A DNA stretch of 64,000 bases, from positions 116,838-180,837 of the forward strand of contig MNCI01009275.1 of assembly GCA_015680685.1 (NCBI GenBank), read 5' to 3'. Shown here in pieces: positions 34,022 through 45,899 of the stretch (position 1 is its first letter; each line of letters opens with the position of its first letter). The position numbers and the translations under genes were made by a program. This DNA comes from Gnetum montanum. Lineage: Eukaryota > Streptophyta > Gnetopsida > Gnetales > Gnetaceae. Under the pieces are notes generated by a model that ran no database searches, was not told the origin of the DNA, and worked only from the letters and a program-made list of their open reading frames with translations.

Positions 34022-35506
34022 TTTAGTCATGGGGGCAGTGGCCACCTATGCTAATCATTTTGAGCCCTCAGTTCTTTATAGTTTTTGTTTTACATGTTTT
34101 TTTTACATGTTTCTCTTTTACACATTTTTGTTTTATAGTTTTTATTTTACATGTTTTTGTTTTGCACATTTTTGTCTTACACATTTTTGTTTTACACATT
34201 TTTGTTTTACATATTTTTTTTTTTTACAATTTTTTGTCTTACACATTTTTTTACGCATTTTTTTTTTTTGCAAATTTCTTCAACTTTTCTTGTTTTTGTT
34301 TTACAACATCATTATACTTTTTCATTTTGTGTGTGAGTGTAATCCATCTTGTAAGTTTTTCACCCAATAAGTGTTCTTCATGATGGTATGAAATGTTTTT
34401 ATATTGATTGCTAATGTTTGGTTTTTACGTTCAAGTTATGATGTTGATACTAAGGTATGTTTCTTTTGATATGGCAGGCAATGAGTCTACTTCATCCATT
34501 CATCCACAAATTTCTATGGTCTCTCTTGGCTTGGAAATGTACAGTCCCTTTCTTAATAAGAACTCTAATGAATCGGTGACTAGGCACTTCTCAAACTAAG
34601 GAAGGACTCAAGGTTTGAAAAGGGTGTGACTTCAAGGGAACTTGATGCATTTGTGTTGGCCATTCTCTTGGGTGCTTGGATGTTTTCTTCTTGAGTTTTC
34701 TTACCATTCCAATGTTACCCAATTATTAGGAAGCTAAGTTAATAAAAATAATAACAAACAAACAAGAAAAGAAAAGAAAAATAAGTGAGAATTCAAAGCA
34801 CACCCCTTAGACAAAATAATCCCTTAGGCTACAAACACTAGTTATGGAACTAAAATACAAATGTTCCCTCTAACTAAGACCCTTCTCGCTTCCCACTCTC
34901 TCCTCCTTCATTTCATCAGAATAGTGGTGGCTCTTGGGGTAGGCATTCTTATTATTCAAGTGGATGGATTGGCTGAATGCATTGATGCGAAGTCACTAGA
35001 TGTGATTTGTTTAAGGCCAGAGTTGGAATGAGATTTACCAAGTCACATTAATCATGAAACACACAAGGGGCTGTTCACAACCCTATTCTTGAGATTCCAT
35101 TCCATTCTCTTCTCTACATCCTTCTCTCCATTATTCACCTCATTGACGATTGTATCATTAGTGTATATCTTGGTGGATGCATCATTTTCTTTTTGGTAAA
35201 TACTTATGATTAAGACTTTAACTCTTGTTCCAAAGGACATTCTCAAAGCCTACGGACTCTTTCAATGTGGGTTTGTCAGGACATTAAGGGCATCAACTTG
35301 CTTTGGGGAGGACCCACTGGCATTCCTATCTGGTGTATCCGTTAAATTCTTTCCCTTAACATTTTCGCAACCAACTTTATTTTGTTCATTTCCATCTTAA
35401 TCTCCACTTCGTTGATGTTCTAGTTGTCTCTTTTTCTCCATATTTCTTGTTCCTTTTCCTTTTCCATTCTCTCACTACTGGAGGTTCGTGATTAGTCATG
35501 GGGGTA
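34022..35506 (+). other. Noncoding 3' domain of B1 bracketed by two polypurine-tract-like copies
   Basis: It starts with tttagtcatggggg (34022-34035) and ends with attagtcatgggggta (35491-35506). Inside are a T-rich tract with a 15-bp period (acatttttgttttac, about 34075-34290), the gtgtgacttcaaggg phrase, and the block cttgctttggggaggaccca (35298-35317) shared with B2, B3 and B4. The open frames at 34029-34383 come from the T-rich repeat and are not genes. Confidence 0.7.
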
Positions 35507-35885
35507 CGAGGCCCAATTTTTTTGATTTTCTCCTAACCCCTACACATTTGGTAGTTTTCATTAATATATCTCTAGATCTGCAATCAGCCATACCACAACC
35601 CATCCAATGGACTTTTCATTGAGGCAAGGTATCAACTGCATTGAAATTCATTTACCCTTGCTAATATACAACTGTGTTGTGTGTGCACATGGCAATCATA
35701 CAATAATGGATTGGATCTAGAGGGAACACTTGAAATGGAGCAGTGTTGAAGCAGTTATGCAAGGAGCAAGATCAATGGCGCGATTATGGATGGACAACAA
35801 AAGGCGCAATCTTGGCGTTGGCAGTAGCAAGACTTCTTCTCTCTTCTCTCTTCTCTCTCAGTTGCCAAATAAGGCTTGATGTCAN
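35507..35885 (+). other. Unassigned stretch before the 3' LTR of B1
   Basis: This follows the second tract copy. It contains a CTCTT-rich run (about 35840-35865) and no recognised domain. It ends at an N. Confidence 0.4.
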
Positions 35886-35972
35886 ATGCGGCCCATGCAA
35901 TATCACGTCCCATCATACCCCCATGACTAAATGAAAACTCGTCCTCAAGTTCCTTACAATAATATCGAGAAG
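35886..35972 (-). other. Short contig in the wrong orientation (PPT and LTR start)
   Basis: These 87 bases lie between Ns at 35885 and 35973. Only their reverse complement makes sense: tttagtcatgggggta followed by tgatgggacgtgatatt, that is, polypurine tract and LTR start, as needed just left of the LTR at 35974. Confidence 0.82.
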
Positions 35973-35973
35973 N

Positions 35974-36589
35974 AATATCGCGTATGCGATATCGCGGTGT
36001 GTCGCCAAGTCTATAAATAAGAGGTGGCTCTCTCTTGTTTTGGAATCTAGGCTAGACTGTAGTGAAACTCTAGCAATTTTTTCCCTCCAAAGATAGAATA
36101 ATTTCCATGTGCCCACAGTAGGAACTCCAGAGTGAACAGATCTTTATTTGAGCAAACATTGTACCTGAATACAAGTTTGTGTATGACAATAAAGACGAAC
36201 TTCTTGGATAAACCTTATAGTGCATGGAATAGGCTAATTAGGATTTTATTTGCTATTATATATTATTTTTCATTTAAATGCTTTATTAGTAATTAAATCT
36301 CTCTCAACCCTTCTCTCCTAGTTAAATGCCTTAGTACGACCACTTCGACCATATGCGTTACGCTTGGCGATCCCAACAACGACTAGCGTTTGGTAACCAA
36401 GGAATCATATACCTCAGACTTACTTAACCATACACCATGACAACTACAAGTAAGTCTGGGAAGACAATGAATTATTAACTTTAAGTGTTCCATAAGGCAT
36501 GTAGGCACTTAGTCTGCAGAGTTCAACCAAATCATGTATGCTATGCTCGTATTCATATGGTTGAGTGTAGGGGTATCTCGCCACTCATC
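35974..36589 (+). repeat. B1 3' LTR, internally deleted
   Basis: It matches the 5' LTR from the GATATC array (35988) and TATA box through the leader. It lacks about 180 bp after tttggtaaccaagg (about 36400) and then continues to cactcatca at 36589. Confidence 0.88.
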
Positions 36590-36594
36590 AGCAA

Positions 36595-37400
36595 GCACCC
36601 AAAAAATTACCTTATTATCAAGGTAATCCTAGGTAGTTCCACTAGCAACAATAAGCATATTACCCAAGTGGAGCTCCACCACAACCATATGAGTAGTATC
36701 ATTAGTGGTAGCATCCATAGATATGGGGGATGTGACCATCAAGGTAGCAGTACCCTTATAGACAACTTGATTCATATGGGCACTATGTTCAATAACCTAT
36801 GTCTCTACGTGACACTTTCAATCATGCCTCATTCCAACATCACTACTACCCTCCTAAGTATTACAAAGTTCATTCACCATCTCCAAGAGGAAATCCCTCA
36901 TATCCTTATCACCCTCCTAATTCTTATGCTTATGTCCTTCCATCCTCAACCCAATTACCACTTACTCTATTAATGCAACATGAAATTCTAGCCCATTTGT
37001 AGCAATGTAATGCTACTAGAACCATTAATGTACAACCAACTCCTTAGTTGAGTGGTTCAGAACCTAGACCTAAAAAAGGCCATTTTTCTAAACCAATAGC
37101 CCTACAAAGCCCTCACAAACTCATGTAGTTGATAATCCTACATCTTCCTAATCCTTTGCATCAATTCCCTTCAATCCAAATACCTCCTAAGGTGCATACC
37201 ATCATGCTAACCCATGTTGTAATTGATTGGACCAAAGTTGGCCACCTTCCTAGGAAACTATCTAATTCTGGAAGTCCCCTCATTTACCTTCAAATTACTA
37301 GAAATGAACCTTGTAAAGCTCTTCTAGATTTAGGTTCTAGTATCAATCTAATTTCTCATGAAATGTATAAAGCCTAGAACCTACCTCCAATCAAGAAGAA
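36595..37400 (+). pseudogene. Element B2 continued: Pro-rich gag end and protease
   Basis: This resumes the B2 gag right after the GCAAG duplication: a Tyr/Pro/Gln-rich stretch with YHPPNSYAYVLPSS, then the protease (open 37129-37377) with VIDWTKVGHLPRKLS, PLIYLQITRNEPCKALLDL and INLISHEMYKA. The active site reads D-L-G instead of D-S/T-G. Gag-protease order and residues match B1 and B3. Confidence 0.82.
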
Positions 37401-39400
37401 TAACATTCATCTTGAGTTGGTAAATTAGTCCATCACTATTTCCTTGGGATTAGTGGAGGACATTGTAAGCACTGTTNGGGAAGGGCTTGGTTAAGCACTA
37501 TTGATGCATGCTTGATAATCAGAGATCTTTCCATGGAAGTTTCCAAGGAAAATGCTTTTGGAAAGATCAAGAAGAAGAGAGTTCCATGCATCACATATAG
37601 TGATATAGTATGTAACTATGTCAAAAGTTATGATCAATCAAAGCATTTAGATAGTGTGAAAATTAGTTTAAAATTCAAAGATGACTATACGCAGTAGCCA
37701 CAAAGTAGGAGGGCACCCAATGGCTAATAGTTGATCCTAAAAGTAGTAGACTTTGCATGGAACCCACTAAGAGCTTAACTAGTATTCATGTTGTAGGCAT
37801 GGATGAACTAGAGTAAGTTCATTACCAACTCTCTAATGATGAACCCAATGACACTTATTAGAGAGAGTTGGAAATCCTTAAAAATTTTAAACAGTAGTCC
37901 TTAGAGTTGAAAACTATACTTGCTAGCATGGAGTATGCATTTCTAAAAATGGCAAGCCAGTGATAATCCTATTAGGGTTAATAAATAGAAAGAAAAGCTA
38001 TTGAACATGGTTAATAATTAGCCAACAATCTTTACTTGGTCATACCCCAAAATAACTAGGGTTGATCCTAGGATATGCCAACATTACATCTATACTAACC
38101 CTTCCATCAAGCCAAAAAGGTAGTCATAGTAGTGGCTGAACCCCAAATTGAAGTAGATTGTCAAAGAATAAATTGAATAACTCCTCAAGGTGGGGTTCAT
38201 CTATCCAATTTCAAATAGTGCGTGGGTTAGCCCATTGGTAATTGTGCCAAAAAATGTGGTAAGTGAAGGGTTGGTATTGATTTCAGGTTGTTGAACATGG
38301 CGACCTACAAAGATCATTTTCTATTACCATTTGTGGACCAGTTGTTGGACACTATTTCTAGGCATTGTTTCTATAGCTTTCTCGATGGTTATAGTGGCTA
38401 TAACCAAATTTAGATGACACCAAAGAATTAGGCCAAAAATACATTGACAAGTTCCTAGGAAACTTTTGGATATTAAAAGATGTTATTTGGTCTATGCAAT
38501 GCCCCTACAACCTTCCAAAGCCTTATCCTTAGCATTTTTTAGTAGTATATTGGTAGTGGGATGGAAGTCTTCTTAGATGAATTCTCCACCTATGGTGCTA
38601 CATTTGAGTAGGTCTTAGACGACCTTGAGCAAGTGCTTAAAAGATACATAAAGACCAATCTTCAACTCAATTGGTAAAAGAGCCATTTGATGGTCCAAGA
38701 GAGCATTGTACTTGGGCAAAGAATCTCATAATTAGGGATTGAGGTGAACCCTAAAAATATTAGGGTCATCTAAAAAATAACCCACCAATTAGGGATCATT
38801 AAAGATGTCTGGTCATTCCTTGGAAACATTGGCTACTACTGATAATTCATAAATAATTTTTCTAAGATCACTAAACCATTGGTCAAGCTTACAAAGAAAG
38901 ATGCTCCATTCATATGGACTGAGGAATGCAAGCAGGCATTCTAGCAACTCAAAGAAAAGCTTTTAGAAACTCCAATTCTATGAGAACTTGATTGGTCTCA
39001 TCCATTTCACATCATGATGGATGCATAAAACTATGTCTTAGGAGTAGTGCTTATGTAGTTAGATGATTAGAAATGTTATTATTACATCCACTGCACAAGT
39101 TGAAGCATTGTGAGTACATATCTTAACTACACAACAATAGAGAAGGAGCTAATGGAAGTGGTGTATGCCTTAGCAAAATTTAGGCACTATGTGCTTAGAT
39201 ACAAGGTATTTGTGCACATGGATCATAGTGTCATTCACTTCCTCATGAACAAGTCAACAGCAAGCCCCCATGTCATACGATAGCTTGTGATCTTGTAAAA
39301 ATTCAATCTTATAATAGTAGATAAAAATGGAACTAAGAATGTGGTTGCTAATTACTTGTCTTGGTTATAATAGGACAATAAAGAAGAGGAAAGCCCACTC
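37401..39400 (+). pseudogene. B2 reverse transcriptase and RNase H remnant
   Basis: This is the only RT of the B family in the window. Across stops the plus frame shows VGIDFRLLNMATYKDHF, the motif SFLDGYSGYNQI, FGLCNAPTTFQ, and the catalytic box as FLDE (normally xxDD) near 38570. EECKQAF and PFHIMMDA (RNase H start) follow, then EVVYALAKFRHYV and a tail near KNVVANYLSW. N at 37477 lies between protease and RT. Stops sit mainly at expected Gln and Trp positions. It is a typical Gypsy order and clearly inactive. Confidence 0.85.
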
Positions 39401-39479
39401 TCTGATCAATTTCCTAATGAACTCCTCTTAGCATCCTCACTTATCTTCTTACTCAAGAGATGCCACAAGAGTTAGACCA

Positions 39480-40680
39480 CTAGAAAAAACAATAGTTTCT
39501 TCATTAGGCCAAACACTTCATGGAGATCAATGAACACCTTTATAAGATGTGCATTCTTGAAGATGCTCATGAGGGTTCTTGTGGAGGCCACTATGTAGGG
39601 AGATGCATGGCCATTAAGATCCTAATGGTAGGGTATTATTGGCTAGCACTCTTTAGGGATGTCCACCATTTCATCTACTCTTGTGAACGCTGTCAAAAAG
39701 ATGATGGGATGACCACTTGAATGGAGGATCCTTAATAGTGGATCTAACCACTAGAACCCTTCAACATCTAGGGCACAAACTTCATGGGTCCCATCACACC
39801 CATGTCAAATGGAAAGGCATACACAATAGTCACTATTGACTATTGTATGAAATGGGTAGAAGTAGTAGCCATCATTGACTGTACATCTTTCACTACTATG
39901 TGGTTCATACAAAAAAATGTTGTAAATAGTTTTGAAGAGCCACACACACTAATTTCTGATAATGGTACTCATTTTACATGTGCTACCTTTCACAAACTTA
40001 TGCAACACTTGGGGGTCAAACATAAATTAACAACACCCTACCACTCATAAGCTAACAGTCAAGTATAGGTTACAAATAAGGAGATCACTAAGATCCTAAC
40101 AAGAACAATAACCTAATATAGGAGAGGCTAGAGCACAAAACTCAATGATTCTCTTTGGGCCTATCGCTCAACATGGAAACTCCCTATAGGTTACTCTCCC
40201 CATGAGCTCATGTATAGAAAACTTCCAACTCTTTTGATTCAATCTGAGTTCCATATACTTTCAACAACCTGTGACCATGACCTTGATCTTAGCCTAGCAC
40301 AAAAAGAAAGATTTATCAACTTTAACGTGCTATATTTGAATAGATTGGTGGCCTTATCCTTGAATGAAGTGCAATAGGCATTCAACAAAAAAAATGTCAT
40401 GACCTTAGAATAATGAAAGTAAAATTTCAACCTAGAGCCAAGGTCCTTTGCTAGAACCCCACACATGTGCCACAATGAACAAAGTTCCAAACATTGTGTG
40501 AAGGGCCTTATATCAATTATGAAACCTTTTCTTTTTGGATCATGTTGATCTACAAACCTAAGAGCCTAACCAAAAAAGCTATCAACATACAACAAGTAAA
40601 ACCTTTCCATGATGCAAAGAAAGCCAATGCAAGCAATGCCTCCTTAGATGGACAACCTTACTTGATATTTTGAATCTCCT
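39480..40680 (+). pseudogene. B2 integrase remnant
   Basis: The zinc-binding region (39520-39720) keeps HEGSCGGH and CERCQK in the His-His-Cys-Cys order. The core (39784-40050) has the first Asp in VTIDYCMKWVE and the second in SDNGTHF. The third acidic residue position (NSQV*VTN) is a stop, where B4 has Glu. The C-terminal part has WAYRSTWKLPIGYSPHELMY and continues to about 40680. This core joins cDNA to host DNA in living elements; here it is inactive. Confidence 0.87.
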
Positions 40681-40689
40681 CATTCCAAC

Positions 40690-42252
40690 TTAGTTTTGTG
40701 GGAGATGGCCATCTATGCTAATCATTAAAATAGCTTCTTATTTTTTGTACATTTATGTTTTACACTTTGTTGTTTTTACACTTTCTTTGTTTCTATACCT
40801 TTTTGTTTTACACTTTATTATTTTTCCCAATTTTTGTTTTACAACATCATTAGTACGTTTTAACTTTCTTGAATATCTTACAATTTCTTTTATATTTTAC
40901 TTTATTTTGATGTACAGTTTTCTTCTTATTTTCTAATGAAGTGGCTTGTTGCTAGTAGGACATAGTGATGCTATAGCTATTTGCTAATGGTGATGTGTAC
41001 TTAATGTTTTTGAATTCTAATATCTGGTTTCTATTTTTGAATTTTGATGATTGATGACTAAGACATGGTTTCTTTCTCATGGAATAGGCAGTGAGTCCAC
41101 ATCATCCATTGATCCAAAAACTCTATGGTCTTTCTTGTTTTCAGAATATGAGGTCTCTTTTTCATTAATAAAAATTTAACAAACTTGTGATCTTGGTAGT
41201 TTTTGAACTTGGAAAAGATTCAAACAGTCTAAATAGGGTATGACTTTAAGGGGATCTAATGCTCTTTGTACCTTTCTACTTACTTGAGTGTATGAATGTT
41301 TTCATGGATTTCTTACCATTTCATGCTAACCAATAATAGGAAGTTAATAAGTCTTTGAATGATGTGGTTTCCATCTAAAAATCCATAAAAACATATAATT
41401 TCAAAAAAAAAAAACCATGATGGGAATTCAAAGCACACCCCTTAGAGAAAATAATGGGTTATAAGCATTGGTTATGGAACTAGAAAGACATGTTACCCAT
41501 GTGTAAAGGTCCCCTCTAACTAAGGCCCTTTCTCACTTCCTGCTTCTTCTTTCTTCTTAAATAAGGAATGCTGATTGATCTATGGGAGCATTCTTGTGTC
41601 TCATGTCTGGTCTTAGAGTGGTGATGTCAAGTCACTAAAAGTGATTGGTTTTGATGTGGACTAAGGATGAACTTTATTGGGTCATTTAACCATGAAATCC
41701 ACAAGGGACATCATGTGACCACGATTAGGAACCCCATTCCACCTTTTCTCTCATCCATCAATGATTTTCATTTTTCATGTCATTTCTGGTTATCCATGTT
41801 TTTGTTCAATGTCTTAGTTTGAAGTGTTAAAATTATTAGGTAGATTTTTCCAGATTTGGTTGTTAACTTTTCATAACCATTCATCACCTATGGGGTCCAT
41901 GGACTCCATGGTTTGAGAATATGCAAGGGAAAAATGGGCATGAGCTTACTATGGGGAGGACCCACTAGCATATCTCTTTGTTGGGTTAGTTAAGTTCCTT
42001 ATCCTTAGGCATTTTTGTAGTTAAATATTTTGTGTGCCTCATCGATTGCATTCAACTATGTGATCCTTAAGACATTTATCCAATAAGATTTTATTCTCCC
42101 ATCAATCTTCATTTTTTGTGCATTCATAACCTCTCTTCTAGTGTTTCATCATGTTCATGGTTTTTTGGCTCTCTAATGATCCTAATTTCATTTCAAAACT
42201 CCCTTTATTTTTCAAAATGTTTAATGTGGAAAATTTTCTAGAATAGCTCTTT
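40690..42252 (+). other. Noncoding 3' domain of B2
   Basis: It opens with ttagttttgtgggagatggccatctatgctaatc-like sequence, matching B1 at 34024. A T-rich tract follows (40735-40870), then aaagacatgttacccatg (about 41485) and the block acttactatggggaggaccc-like at 41945-41964. No coding frame is conserved. An A-rich run is at 41402-41414. Confidence 0.7.
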
Positions 42253-42830
42253 TGATGGGACCCCATATACACATCCCATTAGTTGACATGACATGAGACA
42301 CCATCAATGCAACCTCATCAATGGGACCCCATCAATGCAAGGTAAAAATACCTATAAATATGCATGAATACTTAGCAATTTTTTACATTTGCTCATAAAT
42401 GAGGGAGAAGCTTTTAAGATTTCTAGAGCTTAGAACCTTCCAAGAGACATATCTTCCTACCCATTTATCTTATTCACTCTATTATTTAGCCTTGTAGCTA
42501 TCATAGGTAAGCTCTTTGTCATGGGGGCCATAAACCTTAAGTTTTTGATGAAAAATTTTTCATAAAAACTTTTAACTTCCACAAAGATTTAACAAAGAAA
42601 TCAACGTTAAAACATCAAATTATAAGAGTTAAACCCTTTCAACAAGCTCCGGTAACATTGTAAGTTAAAAATCATTAAAATAATAATTAAATAATCAATC
42701 TACCATGGTCAAAACTTAGCCTACGTGTAAATACCCAATGAGATAAGGTACTTAAAGGTTATAAGTTACACATTATATGCTAATCCTTGCATATTTTTTG
42801 ACCACAAATAACACCTAAAGAAAAGCACAT
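42253..42830 (+). repeat. LTR-like block between B2 and C2
   Basis: It starts TGATGGGACC, carries repeated catcaatg motifs like the LTR at 45900 and has a TATA box (tataaata, about 42353). The right half diverges: it has no ctcgccactcatca end and no clear primer site. It may be a truncated LTR belonging to B2, to C2 or to both. Confidence 0.55.
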
Positions 42831-45800
42831 GCATGAAAGAGGACCATCCCAACCAAAGGGACAAATGACCACAAATAGGAAGGGGCCAAGAATAGCCCCA
42901 TGGGCAAGTAGAAGTCCATGCCACAAGATCTTTTTAGGAGGAGTCCAAAGTGGAATTTGTCTAGTAGAATCCTAAAGAAGTGGTTGCCAATAGAACAGTC
43001 TCATCGAGATAAAGCACCTAAACTAAGACAAAACCTTAAGGTCATCTTGACAGAGTCTTTCCTCAAGTAGATTGCAAATAAGAAGGCCTACAAATTAGTG
43101 CTCTAAAATAGTTAAAATTTGGAACTTTCTTGGAGTTCACACTACTAGAAGTCAAAACTAAATTGTACAACTCTTCCATGTGTCCCACAATCACTTCCAG
43201 CGAGGAGTGGTACATGGAAGAAACATACTTGCTCTGGAAAAATTAGCAAGTCAGTACAATGTTCAAGATCAAGGACATTTCAATGTCCTACTTGATGAAA
43301 TCCATTGCAAAGGACCTTGGGTTACTAGAAATTGGGGACAACCTTATTGAAATCCCCATGCAGGTAGATCCTAGCATCAAGAAAGAATGAACATAATGGT
43401 ATGGAGTCGATTGTAAGGAGTTTGGTGCAATCACCACAATAGAGTATGCATACTTTAAAATTGTATCCTTCCACCCCAATCCAACAATGAGGCCAAGCAT
43501 GATCACAACCTTCTTTGTCCATGCATGTGCTGCTCTAAGCAATAGATTTCTAGTCAACCTTCCATAGCTTGTCTATCTTGAGATAGAGAAATGGTTTTAA
43601 AAAAATGAACATGGATGGAAGGTAGTTCCTGTCCCATGTGTCATCCAATAATTGTACAAGAGGTGAGGAATAACATACTACACAAATGATTTCATCTAGT
43701 GTGCTTCATCCACTTCCTAAGTAGAGATAATGAAGGACAAAGTACTTACCAAAGTCATCCAACAAGAGGAGCAACAACCACCACCACCATCCCCTACTCA
43801 TGAAAAAATGTTGGAGCCCCACACTAATCTTGAGTGCATGCATGAATTTTGAGAGTAGCTCTTGTGGAAGTAGGAGTAGTGAGTAGGAATGAATGGTGGT
43901 GATCCATCTATGTGTCTCCCAATAATGAGCCACCTCAATGAAGTGGCTTTAACCATAAACTATATGAAAGGAGGTGGGCCAATTCTCTTAGCCCAATGAA
44001 CAAGCTACTACAAGGTCAAATCTTAATGCCTAAGTGGTAATGGTATCTCTCTCGCAATAGCAACAATTCCTAGAAATTTCTGGGAACACTACCACTTTTT
44101 CGATGCATTTGAAGAAGGATGATGGAAAAACTATCTTTGTGATGTAGCATCATGGGTAGGAGATAGCGGAAGAGGTCATTTCTAATAGAATTACTAAAGC
44201 ATTGAACGTACCTATGGCATCTATACTAGAAATTTCTACACTCATAGATGTGCAGACCTCTGTAGGACCTATTAGTGGAGAATTAAGTGCAACCTAGCAC
44301 AAGGAGTTACTAGATTGACTAGTAAAAACTAGGTAACTAATTCTAGATGTCTTTGATCTTCCAGATACCATCACTATAATCTAATTAGAGTTGTTAGAAG
44401 TAAGGGGAAAATGCATCATATTTGAGGGATGACTTGAAATAGCTAGAGCTAAAAACCAACATTGGGCTATGGAGGTTGTTGAATTAAGAGCCTATCTCGC
44501 TGATCCCATGTTTCTCAACCTTGCATTGACACGAGATAAAGCTTTCAAATAGCTTGAAGACAAGCTCAAAAAGGTTGAGAATGAGAGGGAAACAACTGTC
44601 TTTGACTAATCCATGGTTAATATGAAAACATACATCATTTAGAAGGACTTAGTCCAAACGCACCATGAGAATGCAATTTTGACCATAGAAAATCATCAAC
44701 TATAGAATGTTGATGTGTAGAAGTAGTAGATGCAAGATTTTATCCATCAATAGCAAGAGTAGCTAGTCAAAGTAAACAATGAATTAAGAAGATTGATAGT
44801 TGAAAATAGAAATCTCATCATGGAGGAAGTCTAAGTGCTTTGCCAAAAATCTATGATAGAGATAGCTACCTAGAAGAATGAGGCTATCAAATTTAAGAGA
44901 TTTAAGAACCATTACAGAGATCAGGTTGGCCTATAAAAATAAAGTAATGAAAAGCACATTTAGATGACAAGGGCGAAAATCAATGAGATCCTCCAATAGC
45001 TCAAAGCAAGAGGCAATGTCTAGTAGTCTATCTTTGATGGGCTTAATGACTACAACAAAGTGGAGATCTACATGAAAGAGCTATAGATCAAGGAGATGAT
45101 GAAGTACATGAAGCTTGTTGACCTCTGTTATGCAAATTTAGTGATGCTAACTATCGATAGGCCATGGTTAGAATTGGAAAAACAAGTAGCCATCTCATAC
45201 TTGTTGTATGAGGTAGAGTTCAAGGATCAAAAAGATATCAAGTAGAAGCTTGATATTACCAATTCCAAACTTGAGGTTCTCAAGGTGAAGTTCACCAATC
45301 AACAATCAATTGCTAAGAACCTAGCCAAGTGAATGAACAACTACCAGGAGCTACGCAATGCACTCATAGCATTTGATATCAAACATAAACAATTTGTTGC
45401 CTCGTTCATTAATGTTAAAGAGCTATTCCCAACAAAGCCTTGTCCATGGGATATTCCCATTCCAACCCATAATGGTGATTCAATGTGGACTATGAATGGT
45501 CCCCAGAGTAAGGAGAAGAAGATGAAGGTACTGTTGAACATCTTTTTTCTTTCACCGAAAGTTGTAGCTATCTTAGGATAACCACAACCGCCTCAACCAC
45601 CATGTGCACCTAAAGAAGGAGAAGGTCCTTTTGAACCTTAAGAGCTGCCATCACTTGGGACCATTTGATCTTCTTCATCATCTTTGCACCATCAAAGATA
45701 TTGTGCATGTTAGTTTTATCCTAGAGTTCAATTTTGTTTTCCTAAACACCAAAAATTTTGTAATCATTGTAAAACCGTATACTCAAATACTTAGTTTTTG

Positions 45801-45880
45801 TTGTGTTGTTTGTGTGTTTGTTTTGTCGGTCAATAATCCCATACCTTCCCAAATTTTGTAAAAAACTTGATGACAAATTT
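42831..45880 (+). pseudogene. C2: second copy of the coiled-coil ORF
   Basis: It aligns with C1. The N-terminal part (about 43300-43680) has EFGAITTIEYAYFKIVSF, FVHACAALSNRF, EIEKWF and VVPVPCVIQ. The middle (44160-44520) has NVPMASILEIS, LDVFDLPDTITII and EIARAKNQHWAMEVVELRA beside C1 NVPIMPSVDIS, LFDIPNNIIVVY and VQWLQVELSNLRA. The rest (to 45560) is long, charged and heptad-like and ends near KPCPWDIPIPTHNG. No RT, protease or integrase motif is seen. Stops are frequent. The region at 43739-43800 encodes a Gln/Pro-rich patch. Function unknown. Confidence 0.66.
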
Positions 45881-45899
45881 TCATTCGATCATGGGGATA

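Larger units (their letters stand above)
29908..36589 (+). mobile_element. Element B1, Gypsy-like family B, complete ends, nested in B2
   Basis: The 5' LTR starts TGATGGGATG at 29908 and the 3' LTR ends cactcatca at 36589. Target duplications GCAAG lie at 29903-29907 and 36590-36594. B2 gag continues across the insertion (Cys-rich segment before, Pro-rich segment after). Inside are the primer site, gag leader, gag core, protease and the noncoding 3' domain. RT, RNase H and integrase are deleted. Ns at 33623, 35885 and 35973 mark assembly joins. Confidence 0.92.

Noticed and set aside
34029-34383. Overlapping Phe/Thr/His-rich open frames
   Set aside because: They arise from a T-rich tract with a 15-bp period in the noncoding 3' domain of B1. 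The other B elements have the tract but not the frames.
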